From Hyphomicrobiales bacterium (GTDB lineage: Bacteria; Pseudomonadota; Alphaproteobacteria; Rhizobiales; Rhizobiaceae): a stretch of 64,000 nucleotides of DNA. Position 1 is the first letter of the stretch; each line of letters begins with the position of its first letter. Shown here piece after piece: positions 45,683 through 56,057 of this stretch. The notes below the pieces were generated by a model. It was given only the letters and a program-made list of their open reading frames with translations. It was not told the DNA's origin and did no database searches. Position numbers and translations under genes: made by a program. Location: assembly GCA_900471815.1 (NCBI GenBank), contig UICE01000002.1, positions 446,764 to 510,763 of the forward strand, in the 5' to 3' direction.

Positions 45683-46564
45683 TTAATGTCCAGCAGCGAT
45701 CGGCGCACCCCACGATGCCCAAACATAGATCGTGAAAAACAGGAACAACCAAACCACGTCAACGAAATGCCAATACCAAGCAGCAGCTTCAAAGCCGAAA
45801 TGCTTGTCAGGCGTGAAATCGCCTCGGATAGACCGAAGTAGACAGATCGCCAGGAAGATCGTTCCGATGATGACGTGGAAACCATGGAAACCAGTCGCCA
45901 TGAAGAAGGTGGCACCATAGATCGAATCTTTGAATGCAAATGGCGCATGAATGTATTCATATGCCTGAACAAACGAGAACAGAACGCCAAGGACAACGGT
46001 AAGAGCGAGACCCGTTATAAGACCTTTGCGATCATTGTGGATCAAAGCATGGTGTGCCCAGGTCACAGTCGTGCCGGACAGCAACAGAATAACCGTGTTG
46101 TAAAGTGGCAGATGCAGTGGATCGAGAACTTCAAGTCCCTTTGGCGGCCACACACCGCCCGTAAATGTCGTGCGAGCCACCTGCTCAACTTCACCCGGGT
46201 AAAGGCTGACATCAAAAAATGCCCAGAACCAAGCGGCAAAAAACATCACTTCTGAAGCGATGAACATGATCATGCCATAGCGCAAATGCAACGACACAAC
46301 GCGGGTATGGTGTCCCTGTTTGCCTTCCTTGATCGTATCCGACCACCAGCCATACATTGTGTAGAGCACAATGACCAAGCCAATGGCGAAAAGCCAAGGT
46401 GTGGTCAGATTGGCTTTGAACAGGACAAACTCGCCGCCCTTATTGTATTGCATGAAGCCAATACCGCCGAGGGCAAGGATGAATGCGCCTACCGAGGCAA
46501 GGAACGGCCAAGGACTTGGATCGATAATATGATAATCGTGGTTCTTTTGGTGCGCTTCGGCCAT
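45683..46564 (-). CDS. ctaE: cytochrome c oxidase subunit III
   Basis: 293 residues with seven membrane segments. Typical pieces are HDYHIIDPSPWPFLASVGAF, MFFAAWFWAFFDVSLYP, GTTVTWAHHALIHNDRKG and GFHGFHVIIGTIFLAICL, as well as EAAAWYWHFVDVVWLFLF at the end. It supports the catalytic core of aa3-type oxidase in the inner membrane. It is 47 bp downstream of ctaG. Confidence 0.97.
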   Translation of the reverse strand: MAEAHQKNHDYHIIDPSPWPFLASVGAFILALGGIGFMQYNKGGEFVLFKANLTTPWLFAIGLVIVLYTMYGWWSDTIKEGKQGHHTRVVSLHLRYGMIMFIASEVMFFAAWFWAFFDVSLYPGEVEQVARTTFTGGVWPPKGLEVLDPLHLPLYNTVILLLSGTTVTWAHHALIHNDRKGLITGLALTVVLGVLFSFVQAYEYIHAPFAFKDSIYGATFFMATGFHGFHVIIGTIFLAICLLRSIRGDFTPDKHFGFEAAAWYWHFVDVVWLFLFFTIYVWASWGAPIAAGH

Positions 46565-46611
46565 GTTAACCCCCGCAAGGTCTGTTTATTGCACTAGACA
46601 TCAACATCTCC

Positions 46612-47238
46612 TCAGAGCTGTCCCGATGTCGTTGTCTTGTTCACCTCTGCACTGGCCGCAACGGGCGCAGGCATTGGTATCGGAAAGAAAGTGTAGGATA
46701 GCGTAATTGTGTTGACGCCTTTGAGCTCCGGCGCATTTACAATTTCAGGATCGATAAAAAATACGACCGGCATTTCAAGATCTTCGCCCTGCTTCAAGAC
46801 GGTGTCCGTAAAGCAGAAACATTCAACCTTGTTGAAATATGCGCCGGCAGCCATGGGCGTCACATTGAACAGCGCACGTCCCGAGGTCGGCTGCGATGCG
46901 ACATTCCTGGCTTCATATTTAATCAGCTTGGTTTCACCGATTTTCAGCGACACGTCCCGCTGCATAGGCTTGAAATCCCATGGCAACCCGCCTGATGTAT
47001 TGGCATCGAAACGCACCGTGATTGTCTTGTCGAGGATGGTGTCCGACATTTGCTCAACACGTTGTGTCGTACCGCCATAACCAGTAACCTGGCAGAACAT
47101 TGCATATAATGGCACGGCAGCAAAAGCCATGCCGACCATCCCAAAGAAAAACGCCAGACAAGAAATCGCGATCGTCCGGTCTGAAACCTTACGTTTTGCC
47201 ACTAGAACTTCTTTATCAGAGCCCGTTTCCATGCTCAT
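46612..47238 (-). CDS. ctaG: cytochrome oxidase copper-delivery protein (Cox11/CtaG)
   Basis: 208 residues from [10 protein letters not shown]. One N-terminal membrane anchor ([25 protein letters not shown]) precedes a periplasmic Ig-like domain with the copper site VECFCFTDT and [13 protein letters not shown]. It inserts copper B into subunit I. The start shares one base with the stop of the small gene upstream (TGATG), so translation is coupled. Confidence 0.95.
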   Translation of the reverse strand: MSMETGSDKEVLVAKRKVSDRTIAISCLAFFFGMVGMAFAAVPLYAMFCQVTGYGGTTQRVEQMSDTILDKTITVRFDANTSGGLPWDFKPMQRDVSLKIGETKLIKYEARNVASQPTSGRALFNVTPMAAGAYFNKVECFCFTDTVLKQGEDLEMPVVFFIDPEIVNAPELKGVNTITLSYTFFPIPMPAPVAASAEVNKTTTSGQL

Positions 47239-47393
47239 CACATAGGCCTGTTCAGGATATTGGCACCAAGCTTGGCCCACGTACCAACATAAACGATAAG
47301 GACGAAAGCTGCGAGCGCAAGCGCAAGTGCGAGCGAGCGGCTGCGTCGAGCGCGCTTCTGCTTGTCACTTAATGTTATGCGGTCATCACTCAT
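47238..47393 (-). CDS. small CoxF-like membrane protein
   Basis: 51 residues, shorter than most gene callers report. The translation [20 protein letters not shown] is followed by a membrane helix [19 protein letters not shown] and a short tail ending NRPM. The ATG abuts the ctaB stop, and the TGA overlaps the ctaG ATG by one base, so it is very probably a real coupled gene. Small CoxF proteins of this kind occur at this position in alphaproteobacterial cox operons, presumably in oxidase assembly. Confidence 0.85.
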   Translation of the reverse strand: MSDDRITLSDKQKRARRSRSLALALALAAFVLIVYVGTWAKLGANILNRPM

Positions 47394-48338
47394 TTAAACA
47401 CCCAGAACCAGAAGTGCTTTACGCACAAGTATCTCGCCGAGCAGGACGGCGTAGAGACTGAAGAGATAGAAGATGGAAAATGCGAACATTTTCTTTGCAG
47501 GCTTGATCATTGGCTCGCCGATTTCCGCGCGCCACACGGTCCAGGCGTAAACCAAAAACGCAAAGCCCATCGCAATCGAAAACACGCCATAAACGGGTCC
47601 AGCGAAACCCATAATCCAAGGCAGAACCGCCACCGGCGCAACCAGAATTGTATATAGCCAGATCTGAAACTTCGTTGAAGCTTCGCCCATGACATTGGGC
47701 ATCATCGGGATTTTAGCTTTCTCGTAATCATCGGACATGAACAGCGACAGCGCCCAGAAATGGGGTGGCGTCCATAGAAAGATAATCAGAAAAAGAACAA
47801 TGCTTTCCATGCTGACCGAACCAGTCACAGCAGCCCAGCCAATCATTGGCGGGAAAGCCCCTGCCGCGCCGCCAATAACGATGTTTTGCGGTGTAGAGCG
47901 CTTCAGCCACATCGTATAAACGACGGCGTAGAAGAAGATCGTGAAGGCCAGCAAGAACGCCGACAGCAAATTGACAAACAGACCGAGGGTCAAAACGGAG
48001 AAAATTGAAAGCAGCAGGCCGAAAGTCAGCGCTTCATCGCGGGAGAGCCGGCCAGCTGGTATTGGACGTTTGGCTGTGCGCTTCATCACCGCGTCAATAT
48101 CGGCATCATACCACATATTGAGAGCGCCGGAGGCGCCAGCGCCAACAGCGATGCAAAGGATCGCAATGGCGGCAATTATCGGATTAATGTGGCCCGGCGC
48201 TGCCATCAAACCAACAAAACCCGTAAACACGACCAGCGACATGACGCGTGGTTTAAGAAGCGCAATATAGTCTGATGCACTGGCTTCAGAGAGGCCAATG
48301 TTTGCATCCAGTGTTGCGTGTTTCTCAATCAATGACAT
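47394..48338 (-). CDS. ctaB: protoheme IX farnesyltransferase
   Basis: 314 residues of the UbiA prenyltransferase superfamily with about eight membrane segments. It makes heme O for the oxidase. The first Asp-rich motif is [19 protein letters not shown] and the second is in the [13 protein letters not shown] loop. It follows ctaD (78-bp gap) and abuts the small gene downstream. Confidence 0.96.
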   Translation of the reverse strand: MSLIEKHATLDANIGLSEASASDYIALLKPRVMSLVVFTGFVGLMAAPGHINPIIAAIAILCIAVGAGASGALNMWYDADIDAVMKRTAKRPIPAGRLSRDEALTFGLLLSIFSVLTLGLFVNLLSAFLLAFTIFFYAVVYTMWLKRSTPQNIVIGGAAGAFPPMIGWAAVTGSVSMESIVLFLIIFLWTPPHFWALSLFMSDDYEKAKIPMMPNVMGEASTKFQIWLYTILVAPVAVLPWIMGFAGPVYGVFSIAMGFAFLVYAWTVWRAEIGEPMIKPAKKMFAFSIFYLFSLYAVLLGEILVRKALLVLGV

Positions 48339-48415
48339 GCGCTCGATCTTACAAAAGTTCAGTTTCGTTCAGGAGATAACCGGACTGTATGAATCAGCCC
48401 GGTTATCATGATCAT

Positions 48416-50116
<1,701 letters not shown>

Positions 50117-50986
50117 TTAGTTGCCAGCCACATTGATATTCTTGCCATCATCGATTGATGCAGCGAGTGTCTTATAGGCTCCCGGCAAATCACTGCCAGC
50201 GGCCGCGTACCATGCGTTGTACTGCTGCTCCGATACGACACGGATCGCGATAGGCATGAAAGCATGATCTTTGCCGCAGATTTCCGAGCACTGGCCGTAA
50301 TAGAGGCCTTCTTTGTCAGCCTTGAACCATGTCTCATTCATGCGACCCGGCACAGCGTCAATCTTGACGCCGAATGCAGGCATTGCGAAAGCATGAATGA
50401 CGTCAGCGCCAGTCGCAAGGATGCGAACAGTCGTATTCACCGGAACGACCATTTCATTATCCACAGCCAAGAGCCGCGGATAGGCCTTGATGTCTGCCTT
50501 ACCTGCAGTTGCGCGGTCGGCATCCTTGAGAATCAGCGAATCAAATGAAAGCGGCGCTTCATTGGCTTGGTATTCGTAGCCCCAGTACCACTGGTATCCC
50601 GTTGCCTTGATCGTCAGCTTGGGATCTTCAGGCGAATATTGCGCCGTCAGCAACTGGAATGATGGAATGGCAAGGAAAAGAAGAATAACGACAGGACCGA
50701 CAGTCCAGACGATCTCAACAGCAGTATTGTGGCTCGTCTTTGACGGAACGGGATTGGCACTGGCGCGATAGCGGAACATCACCCAGGCCAGCAATATCAT
50801 CACAAAAATCGTGATTGGAATGATAAACCACAGCGTATAGTGCTCAAACCAGACGATCTGCTCCATAATGCCGGATGCAGCTGGCTGGAATGTCATTTGC
50901 CATGGCTCTGGTTGCGCCGCGATGGCCGTACCGGCACTCAGGAAGCTACCCAGGACACCGGCCAGCTTGACAATATTCTTCTTCAC
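50117..50986 (-). CDS. ctaC: cytochrome c oxidase subunit II
   Basis: 289 residues with a GTG start (MKKNIVKLAGVLG). Signal peptide to about AIAAQPE, two membrane helices (WFIIPITIFVMILLAW and VEIVWTVGPVVILLFLAI), then a cupredoxin domain. The CuA ligands are in VIHAFAMPAFG and QCSEICGKDHAFMPI. The aromatic YQWYWGYEY passes electrons from cytochrome c. It is the first gene of the oxidase operon; its promoter must lie in the gap towards ialB. Confidence 0.97.
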   Translation of the reverse strand: MKKNIVKLAGVLGSFLSAGTAIAAQPEPWQMTFQPAASGIMEQIVWFEHYTLWFIIPITIFVMILLAWVMFRYRASANPVPSKTSHNTAVEIVWTVGPVVILLFLAIPSFQLLTAQYSPEDPKLTIKATGYQWYWGYEYQANEAPLSFDSLILKDADRATAGKADIKAYPRLLAVDNEMVVPVNTTVRILATGADVIHAFAMPAFGVKIDAVPGRMNETWFKADKEGLYYGQCSEICGKDHAFMPIAIRVVSEQQYNAWYAAAGSDLPGAYKTLAASIDDGKNINVAGN

Positions 50987-51217
50987 CTAGAGATCTCCCG
51001 AATGAAGCATCAGTTCCATACGTTAATGCCGGACGTTCGAGGCCCGGTCGCATGTCGCGTTCAAACCACACATTAGCCTACATCGCAAGGAAGGCGAACG
51101 TGATCTCATGCGGCATTTTTGCGCGCAGCTTGTCATCGAAATGCGCCAACCTATGAAAGTTGCGATTTTTTAACGCTAGCTCACCATTTTCCGGGATAAG
51201 TATGAAGGAGGCCCACA

Positions 51218-51322
51218 ATGCAGCCATTTTTGCATTACAACACAAGATTGGCTGTCATACCTTGGGGAGTGTTCGTGCAGCATTCTTTTCATCCGGTTCC
51301 CGGCGGTCTAACGTCTGGATGA
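51218..51322 (+). CDS. possible small leader ORF upstream of ialB
   Basis: 34 codons, MQPFLHYNTRLAVIPWGVFV and on to GGLTSG. It has a near-ideal AAGGAGG site seven bases before the ATG. Its TGA overlaps an ATG (51319) that lies in frame with and seven codons before the preferred ialB start, so reading it could be coupled to ialB. It is short, of unknown family, and may be chance; no conservation is testable here. The rest of the 350-bp gap between ctaC and ialB shows no other gene. Confidence 0.4.
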   Translation: MQPFLHYNTRLAVIPWGVFVQHSFHPVPGGLTSG

Positions 51323-51339
51323 TTCGTTTTGGAGCCACC

Positions 51340-51858
51340 ATGTCCATTTTAGCCCTTCGCAATATAGCTGCTGGTATTTTTGCCCTGTCCCTGACTGCCC
51401 TTTCCGGCAGCGCACTGGCAGCGCCGCAAAGCGGGACTGTCAAATCAACCCACGGTGCCTGGTCTATTCTTTGCGATACGCCGGCAGGCGCAAAATCAGA
51501 ACAATGCGCGCTCATCCAGAACGTTGTCGCTGCAGATCGTCCCGAAATGGGTCTTTCCGTGGTGGTGCTGAAAACCGCCGACAACAAAGCAAAGATATTG
51601 CGCGTCCTTGCTCCGCTGGGCGTTCTCCTTCCGAATGGTCTTGGTCTTAATGTTGACGGCAAGGATATTGGCCGCGCTTATTTCGTGCGCTGCTTTGAAG
51701 ATGGCTGTTACGCGGAAGTCATTTTGGAAGAACAGCTGGTTCAGACCCTCAAAACCGGCAAGGCTGCAACCTTCATCGTGTTCCAGACGCCTGAAGAGGG
51801 TATCGGCATTCCGGTGGAGCTCAACGGTTTCGGCGAAGGCTTCGACGCCCTCCCCTGA
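51340..51858 (+). CDS. IalB-family invasion-associated periplasmic protein
   Basis: 172 residues from MSILALRNIAAG, with GGAG five to six bases before the ATG. Signal peptide ends at SGSALAA. The IalB domain has GAWSILCDTPAG, SEQCALIQNVVA, LRVLAPLGVLLPNGLGLNVDG and YFVRCFEDGCYAEVIL, with Cys residues positioned for disulfides. In Bartonella IalB aids erythrocyte invasion; related proteins are widespread in free-living Rhizobiales, where the role is unknown. It lies between the oxidase operon (divergent) and tldD (same strand, 80 bp). Confidence 0.88.
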   Translation: MSILALRNIAAGIFALSLTALSGSALAAPQSGTVKSTHGAWSILCDTPAGAKSEQCALIQNVVAADRPEMGLSVVVLKTADNKAKILRVLAPLGVLLPNGLGLNVDGKDIGRAYFVRCFEDGCYAEVILEEQLVQTLKTGKAATFIVFQTPEEGIGIPVELNGFGEGFDALP

Positions 51859-51938
51859 TCTTTCCTTAAGATAGCGGTTGTCGCGCGCAGCCCGAAGGCT
51901 TACATCCGGTACACCCAAATGAAACCGGACCGGATATA

Positions 51939-53351
51939 ATGAAAAGCCTGATCGATAGTTTCGATGCACCTCGCGAAAAAATTCTGGATACTGTCAAGCA
52001 GTCGCTGAAGGGCGCTGATGATGGCGAATTGTTCATCGAGTATCGCGAATCGGAAGGTCTCGTCTTCGACAATGGCCGGCTGAAGAACGGCTCTTTCAAT
52101 CAGGATCAAGGTTTTGGGCTTCGCGCTGTGGCAGGTGATGCCGTGGGCTATGCTCATGCCGGTGAACTATCGCTGGGCGCGTTAAAACGCGCTGCCGATG
52201 CTGCCTCTGCGGTCACGACCGGCTATGCCGGCGCATATACGGCGGCGCCCCCCGGAACCAATAGCAGCCTGTACAGCGACGAAAACCCGCTTGGGTCACC
52301 CGGCTTTGAAGCCAAGGTGAAATTGCTGCAGGAAATCGACGCCTATCTGCGTGCCAAAGACCCCAAAGTTCGACAAGTCTCCGTGTCGCTGGCCGGATCA
52401 TGGCAGCAAGTCGAGATTTTGCGGGCCGATGGCCATTTCGTTCGCGATGTTCGCCCGATGGTGCGCCTGAATGTTTCGGTTGTCGTGGGAAGTGGTGACC
52501 GGCAGGAAAGCGGCACTTATGGCGCTGGCGGACGCAAGGGGTTTGGCGAATTCATTGCCACCGATAAATGGCAATATGCTGCAGATGAAGCACTGCGTCA
52601 GGCGCTGGTCAACCTTGAAGCCATTCCAGCTCCAGCCGGTACGTTCGATATCGTTCTTTCAAGCGGATGGCCTGGCGTCATGCTGCACGAGGCCGTGGGT
52701 CACGGCCTCGAAGGTGATTTCAACCGAAAAAAGACATCTGCGTTTGCCGGTCTGCTTGGCCAGCAAGTGGCTTCCAAAGGCGTAACAGTGGTCGATGACG
52801 GTACGATTTCGGAACGCCGCGGCTCGCTTACCGTTGACGATGAAGGAATGCCGACAAACAAGACCGTGCTGATCGATGACGGTATTCTTGTCGGCTATAT
52901 GCAGGATCGCCAGAATGCGCGGCTGATGGGCATGCAACCCACCGGCAATGGACGGCGCGAATCATATGCCCATGCGCCAATGCCCCGCATGACCAATACT
53001 TATATGCTTGGCGGCGATAAAACGCCTGAAGAGATTATCGCATCCGTGAAAAAAGGCATCTATGCGGTGTCGTTCGGTGGCGGGCAAGTTGATATAACGT
53101 CAGGCAAGTTCGTTTTCGGCTGTACCGAAGCCTATATGATCGAAAACGGAAAAATCGGCGCGCCTGTCAAAGGTGCAATGCTTATCGGTAATGGCCCTGA
53201 CGCGATGCAGAGAATATCGATGGTCGGCAATGATTTGCAACTCGATACCGGTATCGGCAATTGTGGCAAAGGCGGTCAATGGGTGCCTGTTGGCGTAGGC
53301 CAGCCCCATTTGCGCATGGATCAGATGACCGTAGGCGGAACCTCGGTTTAA
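51939..53351 (+). CDS. tldD: metalloprotease TldD
   Basis: 470 residues. TldD acts with TldE as a zinc protease that processes peptides such as microcin precursors and antitoxins. The zinc site is VMLHEAVGHGLEGDFNRKKTS near residue 245-265. N-terminal features include DGELFIEYRESEGLVFDNGRL; the C-terminus has FVFGCTEAYMIENGKIG and the Cys in GNCGKGGQW. The partner tldE/pmbA is not in the window. A terminator follows. Confidence 0.95.
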   Translation: MKSLIDSFDAPREKILDTVKQSLKGADDGELFIEYRESEGLVFDNGRLKNGSFNQDQGFGLRAVAGDAVGYAHAGELSLGALKRAADAASAVTTGYAGAYTAAPPGTNSSLYSDENPLGSPGFEAKVKLLQEIDAYLRAKDPKVRQVSVSLAGSWQQVEILRADGHFVRDVRPMVRLNVSVVVGSGDRQESGTYGAGGRKGFGEFIATDKWQYAADEALRQALVNLEAIPAPAGTFDIVLSSGWPGVMLHEAVGHGLEGDFNRKKTSAFAGLLGQQVASKGVTVVDDGTISERRGSLTVDDEGMPTNKTVLIDDGILVGYMQDRQNARLMGMQPTGNGRRESYAHAPMPRMTNTYMLGGDKTPEEIIASVKKGIYAVSFGGGQVDITSGKFVFGCTEAYMIENGKIGAPVKGAMLIGNGPDAMQRISMVGNDLQLDTGIGNCGKGGQWVPVGVGQPHLRMDQMTVGGTSV

Positions 53352-53376
53352 TCTTCCCAATCGATTTTCAAAGAAC

Positions 53377-53410
53377 GCGGGTGTGGCGATCCCTTGCCAC
53401 GCCCGCTTTT
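53377..53410 (+). terminator. terminator after tldD
   Basis: GCGGGTGTGGC (53377-53387) pairs with GCCACGCCCGC (53396-53406), with one G-U, and is followed by TTTT. It is 25 bp past the tldD stop. Confidence 0.8.
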
Positions 53411-53429
53411 GCGTCTGGCTATTGAGATG

Positions 53430-53745
53430 GTGGGAAAGACGGGCGGTCATTGAAGCGCGTCTTTGTAGTATGTAAAGCGATCCGAAGACCGCCCGTCCGG
53501 CGATTTTGCATTCTGTCCGTTCCGCTTGGGAGGCCTCGGCTACCCAAGGAGTGCCATTTGCAGCGCGCCATGCGTTAGCCTTGCGCCCCTTAAAGTGCTC
53601 GTCCAGCACACGCCGTTCCTAGTAACGGCAGGGGAACCCTTGGACAGAACGTCCCCGGATAGCGGGTCCGTAACCCGCCATCGGAGGCGCCCATCCTTCC
53701 CCAAACTTCGAACGGCTCCGGAAGCTGTTCCCCGCAGGAAGGACA
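53430..53745. other. hairpin-rich intergenic region, candidate structured RNA
   Basis: No convincing gene. At least eight inverted repeats follow one another. GACGGGCGGTC (53438-53448) pairs with 53487-53497 over 11 bp. CTTGGG (53525) pairs with CCCAAG (53543). GTGCT (53595) pairs with AGCAC (53605). GCCGTT (53612) pairs with AACGGC (53624). GGAC (53642) pairs with GTCC (53651). GCGGGT (53662) pairs with ACCCGC (53673). TCCTTCC (53694) pairs with GGAAGGA (53737), enclosing GAACGGCT/AGCTGTTC. The block is GC-richer than the DNA after it. It does not match tRNA, 5S, tmRNA, RNase P or SRP RNA features I could recall. Remaining parts of 53352-54070 hold the tldD terminator and repeat cluster D; 53745-53825 is AT-rich with nothing seen. 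Confidence 0.5.
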
Positions 53746-53825
53746 GGAGCAGAATAGTTCAGTGCCAGAGCTGTTGGATAAGTTTGTCGAGATTATTTTT
53801 GGAAAGTCTGATTTGCACAAGCTAA

Positions 53826-53953
53826 GTGCGCGCCTTCGACAAGCTCAGGATGAGGGAGGTCGGTTGATTGCAGGGCGCCAACTCTTGCAACGCTAGCGAG
53901 TTGTCGCTGCAACCCACAAAACTTCCCTCATGGTGAGCTTGTCGAACCACGCA
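53826..53953. repeat. palindromic intergenic repeat, cluster D
   Basis: Left arm 53826-53859 is a variant (GTGCGCGCCTTCGACAAGCT, then CAGGATGAGGGAGG). Right arm 53921-53953 (ACTTCCCTCATGGTGAGCTT, then GTCGAACCACGCA) is the standard form. Spacer about 60 bp. Confidence 0.8.
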
Positions 53954-53961
53954 TTACATCA

Positions 53962-54006
53962 ATGCCTCCCTAGCGCGCTCTTGAGCTTGCCTGAGGGGCG
54001 AACCAC
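53962..54006. repeat. third, decayed arm of cluster D
   Basis: A degenerate long-variant arm, CTCTTGAGCTTGCCTGAGGG, then GCGAACCAC. It parallels the third arm seen after cluster B. Confidence 0.6.
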
Positions 54007-54070
54007 AATCAACTCAAGTGCAGTCAATAAAGACTCTTATGGCCGGGCCGTTAAGCGAGTAACTCGCAAC

Positions 54071-55300
54071 CTATTTCTTGCTAAGCAAAGCCACGGCTTC
54101 CACATGTGACGACCAGAGGAATTGATCAACCGGCACAACGCGATCAATCTTATATCCCCCCTTGACGAGAATGCTCAGATCCCGTGCCAAAGTAACCGGG
54201 TTACAGGAAACCGCAGCCACCTTTGAAACCGATGATTTGGCGATTTCGATTGCCTGTGCTTCGGCACCGGCGCGGGGCGGATCAAAAACGAGACCATTAA
54301 ATGGTGCAAGTTCTCGCGCCAGAAACGGGCGACGGAACAAATCACGTCGCTCGACACTAACCGGCTTCAATCCCTGTACGAAACGGACACTGCGATCAAT
54401 TGCTGCAACAGCGCCCTGATCGCTCTCTACCGCATGGACGGAAGACTTTTCCGCCATTCTAAAGGCGAAAGTGCCGGAACCACAAAATAGATCCAATGTC
54501 TTTTTCGACTTGGCAAGATGCCCGGCTACCAGATTGCACATGGCTTCTTCTGCTTCAGCGGTAGCTTGCAAAAACCCGCCCGGCGGCAAGAACACTGGCA
54601 CTTTACCAAAATGGACAAGCGGCTTTCGCGGCTCGACAATGATCTCACCTTCAAAAGAGAGGCGCGCAAAATCCTTTTTGATGACCAGTGCCGTTAGTGC
54701 CTGCCGCTTTGCAGCATCGGGCGCGCCGCATCCGGAAGCGGTGATATCAAGGCCGGATGCTGTTGACGTCACAGTGAGCTTGAACGGCTTCATGCCCCCG
54801 CCCAAAACCGCAACGAGACCGCGCAGATCATCAAGGCGGGATACAATCTCTGGCACCGTGATCGGGCATTCAGCAATGTCGATCAATTCGTGGCTTTGAT
54901 GTTTATTGAAGCCCAGCACGGCTCCCCGCTCACTGGTACGCACGGCAAATACCGTTCTGCGGCGCGTCTGTGGTGCGCAAGTGACGAGCGGTTCAAGTTT
55001 GAACAGCAGTCCCCTGCCGCCAAGTGCATCTTGGACCAGCGATCTTTTCCATTCCTGGTAAGCGCTATCCTGCCAGTGCTGCAATGTGCAGCCACCGCAC
55101 TCTTCAAAATGCCGGCATGCGGGTGCAACCCGCTCCGGTGATGGTTCGATCAAGGCCATCATCGTGGCGCGACCGTTTTCCAAGGCTACGTTGGCAACCT
55201 CTCCCGGCAGGGAAAATGGCACATAGGCGCTGCCAGCGGCCGTGGCAGCAATGCCGTCGCCCCCGGCGCCCATCCGTTCGATTGTTACGCGCGTGCTCAT
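54071..55300 (-). CDS. TrmA/RlmD-family 23S rRNA or tRNA uracil-C5 methyltransferase
   Basis: 409 residues from MSTRVTIERMG; an upstream extension is rejected because it lacks a TRAM start. It has an N-terminal TRAM domain (IERMGAGGDGIA), a 4Fe-4S cluster site (ACRHFEECGGCTLQHW and the later ECPITV), then a class I SAM fold (LDLFCGSGTFAFRMAE, FDPPRAGAEAQAIE). The catalytic Cys is in VSCNPVTLARDL. The target (RlmC/D or TrmA type) cannot be fixed. It lies 13 bp downstream of tlyA. Confidence 0.9.
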   Translation of the reverse strand: MSTRVTIERMGAGGDGIAATAAGSAYVPFSLPGEVANVALENGRATMMALIEPSPERVAPACRHFEECGGCTLQHWQDSAYQEWKRSLVQDALGGRGLLFKLEPLVTCAPQTRRRTVFAVRTSERGAVLGFNKHQSHELIDIAECPITVPEIVSRLDDLRGLVAVLGGGMKPFKLTVTSTASGLDITASGCGAPDAAKRQALTALVIKKDFARLSFEGEIIVEPRKPLVHFGKVPVFLPPGGFLQATAEAEEAMCNLVAGHLAKSKKTLDLFCGSGTFAFRMAEKSSVHAVESDQGAVAAIDRSVRFVQGLKPVSVERRDLFRRPFLARELAPFNGLVFDPPRAGAEAQAIEIAKSSVSKVAAVSCNPVTLARDLSILVKGGYKIDRVVPVDQFLWSSHVEAVALLSKK

Positions 55301-55313
55301 TGATCTTGTCTTT

Positions 55314-56048
55314 TCAGTTTTTGCTTTTAATACCGGCCAGAAGAAATTCGCGGTTGCCATCGCCACCCTCTATGGGTGAAGGGCAAAGCCCCAATGCTTT
55401 CCAGCCCGGCAATTGATCCAACCAGTCTCTTAGATCATTTGCGACGCGAATCCCATCCTCTGGATTGCGCAAAATGCCGCCCTTGCCAATTGCATCGCGG
55501 CCAGCCTCAAATTGCGGCTTCACCAGCAGCACACAATGAGCGCCATTTTCGGCCAGATCGAGCGCAGGGGGCAAAGCCAGCTTTAGGGAAATAAAGCTTA
55601 CATCCGAGACAACCAGATCAATATTCCGGCCCTCAAGATGATCACGCGCAAGAGCACGCGCATTGAGATTTTCAAGGTTAGTAACACGCGGATCAGAGGC
55701 GATGCGAGAATGAAGCTGGGCTGTTCCAACATCAATCGCAATCACATGCTGCGCGCCGCGCTCCAACAGGACCTGTGTGAAACCACCGGTTGAGGCACCT
55801 ATGTCCAGAGCAGTTCCTGTTACAGCAATGGTGAAATGATCCAGTGCTGCAATAAGTTTCAATGCTGCACGGGAAACATAAGCACTTGCGGGATCATCGA
55901 CTGCAATCACTACGGTTTCAGCCACCGCAGTGCCCGGCTTGGAAACGACAGAGCCATCAACCGTGACAGTACCGCGCATAATAGCGTCTCGTGCCCGCGA
56001 CCGCGTGGTAAAGAGCCCGCGCTCCACCAGAAGTTGATCGAGGCGCAT
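55314..56048 (-). CDS. tlyA: TlyA-family rRNA 2'-O-methyltransferase
   Basis: 244 residues from MRLDQLLVERGLF. S4 RNA-binding domain at residues 1-60, followed by an FtsJ-like SAM fold: LDIGASTGGFTQVLLERGA, VIAIDVG, LVVSDVSFISL and LLVKPQFEAGRD. The tail SPIEGGDGNREFL is also typical. TlyA methylates 16S and 23S rRNA, and in mycobacteria affects capreomycin sensitivity. Nine bases separate its start from the dxs stop, both minus strand. Confidence 0.93.
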   Translation of the reverse strand: MRLDQLLVERGLFTTRSRARDAIMRGTVTVDGSVVSKPGTAVAETVVIAVDDPASAYVSRAALKLIAALDHFTIAVTGTALDIGASTGGFTQVLLERGAQHVIAIDVGTAQLHSRIASDPRVTNLENLNARALARDHLEGRNIDLVVSDVSFISLKLALPPALDLAENGAHCVLLVKPQFEAGRDAIGKGGILRNPEDGIRVANDLRDWLDQLPGWKALGLCPSPIEGGDGNREFLLAGIKSKN

Positions 56049-56057
56049 CAATTGAAT

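Noticed and set aside
53430-53745. Assignment of the hairpin region to tmRNA, RNase P RNA, 6S or SRP RNA
   Set aside because: None of the conserved strings I can recall for those RNAs appears on either strand, so I leave it unnamed.
53526-53825. ORFs on both strands in the hairpin region after tldD
   Set aside because: They overlap each other, change with frame, and one minus-strand reading is broken by a TAG. The hairpin pattern explains the region better.
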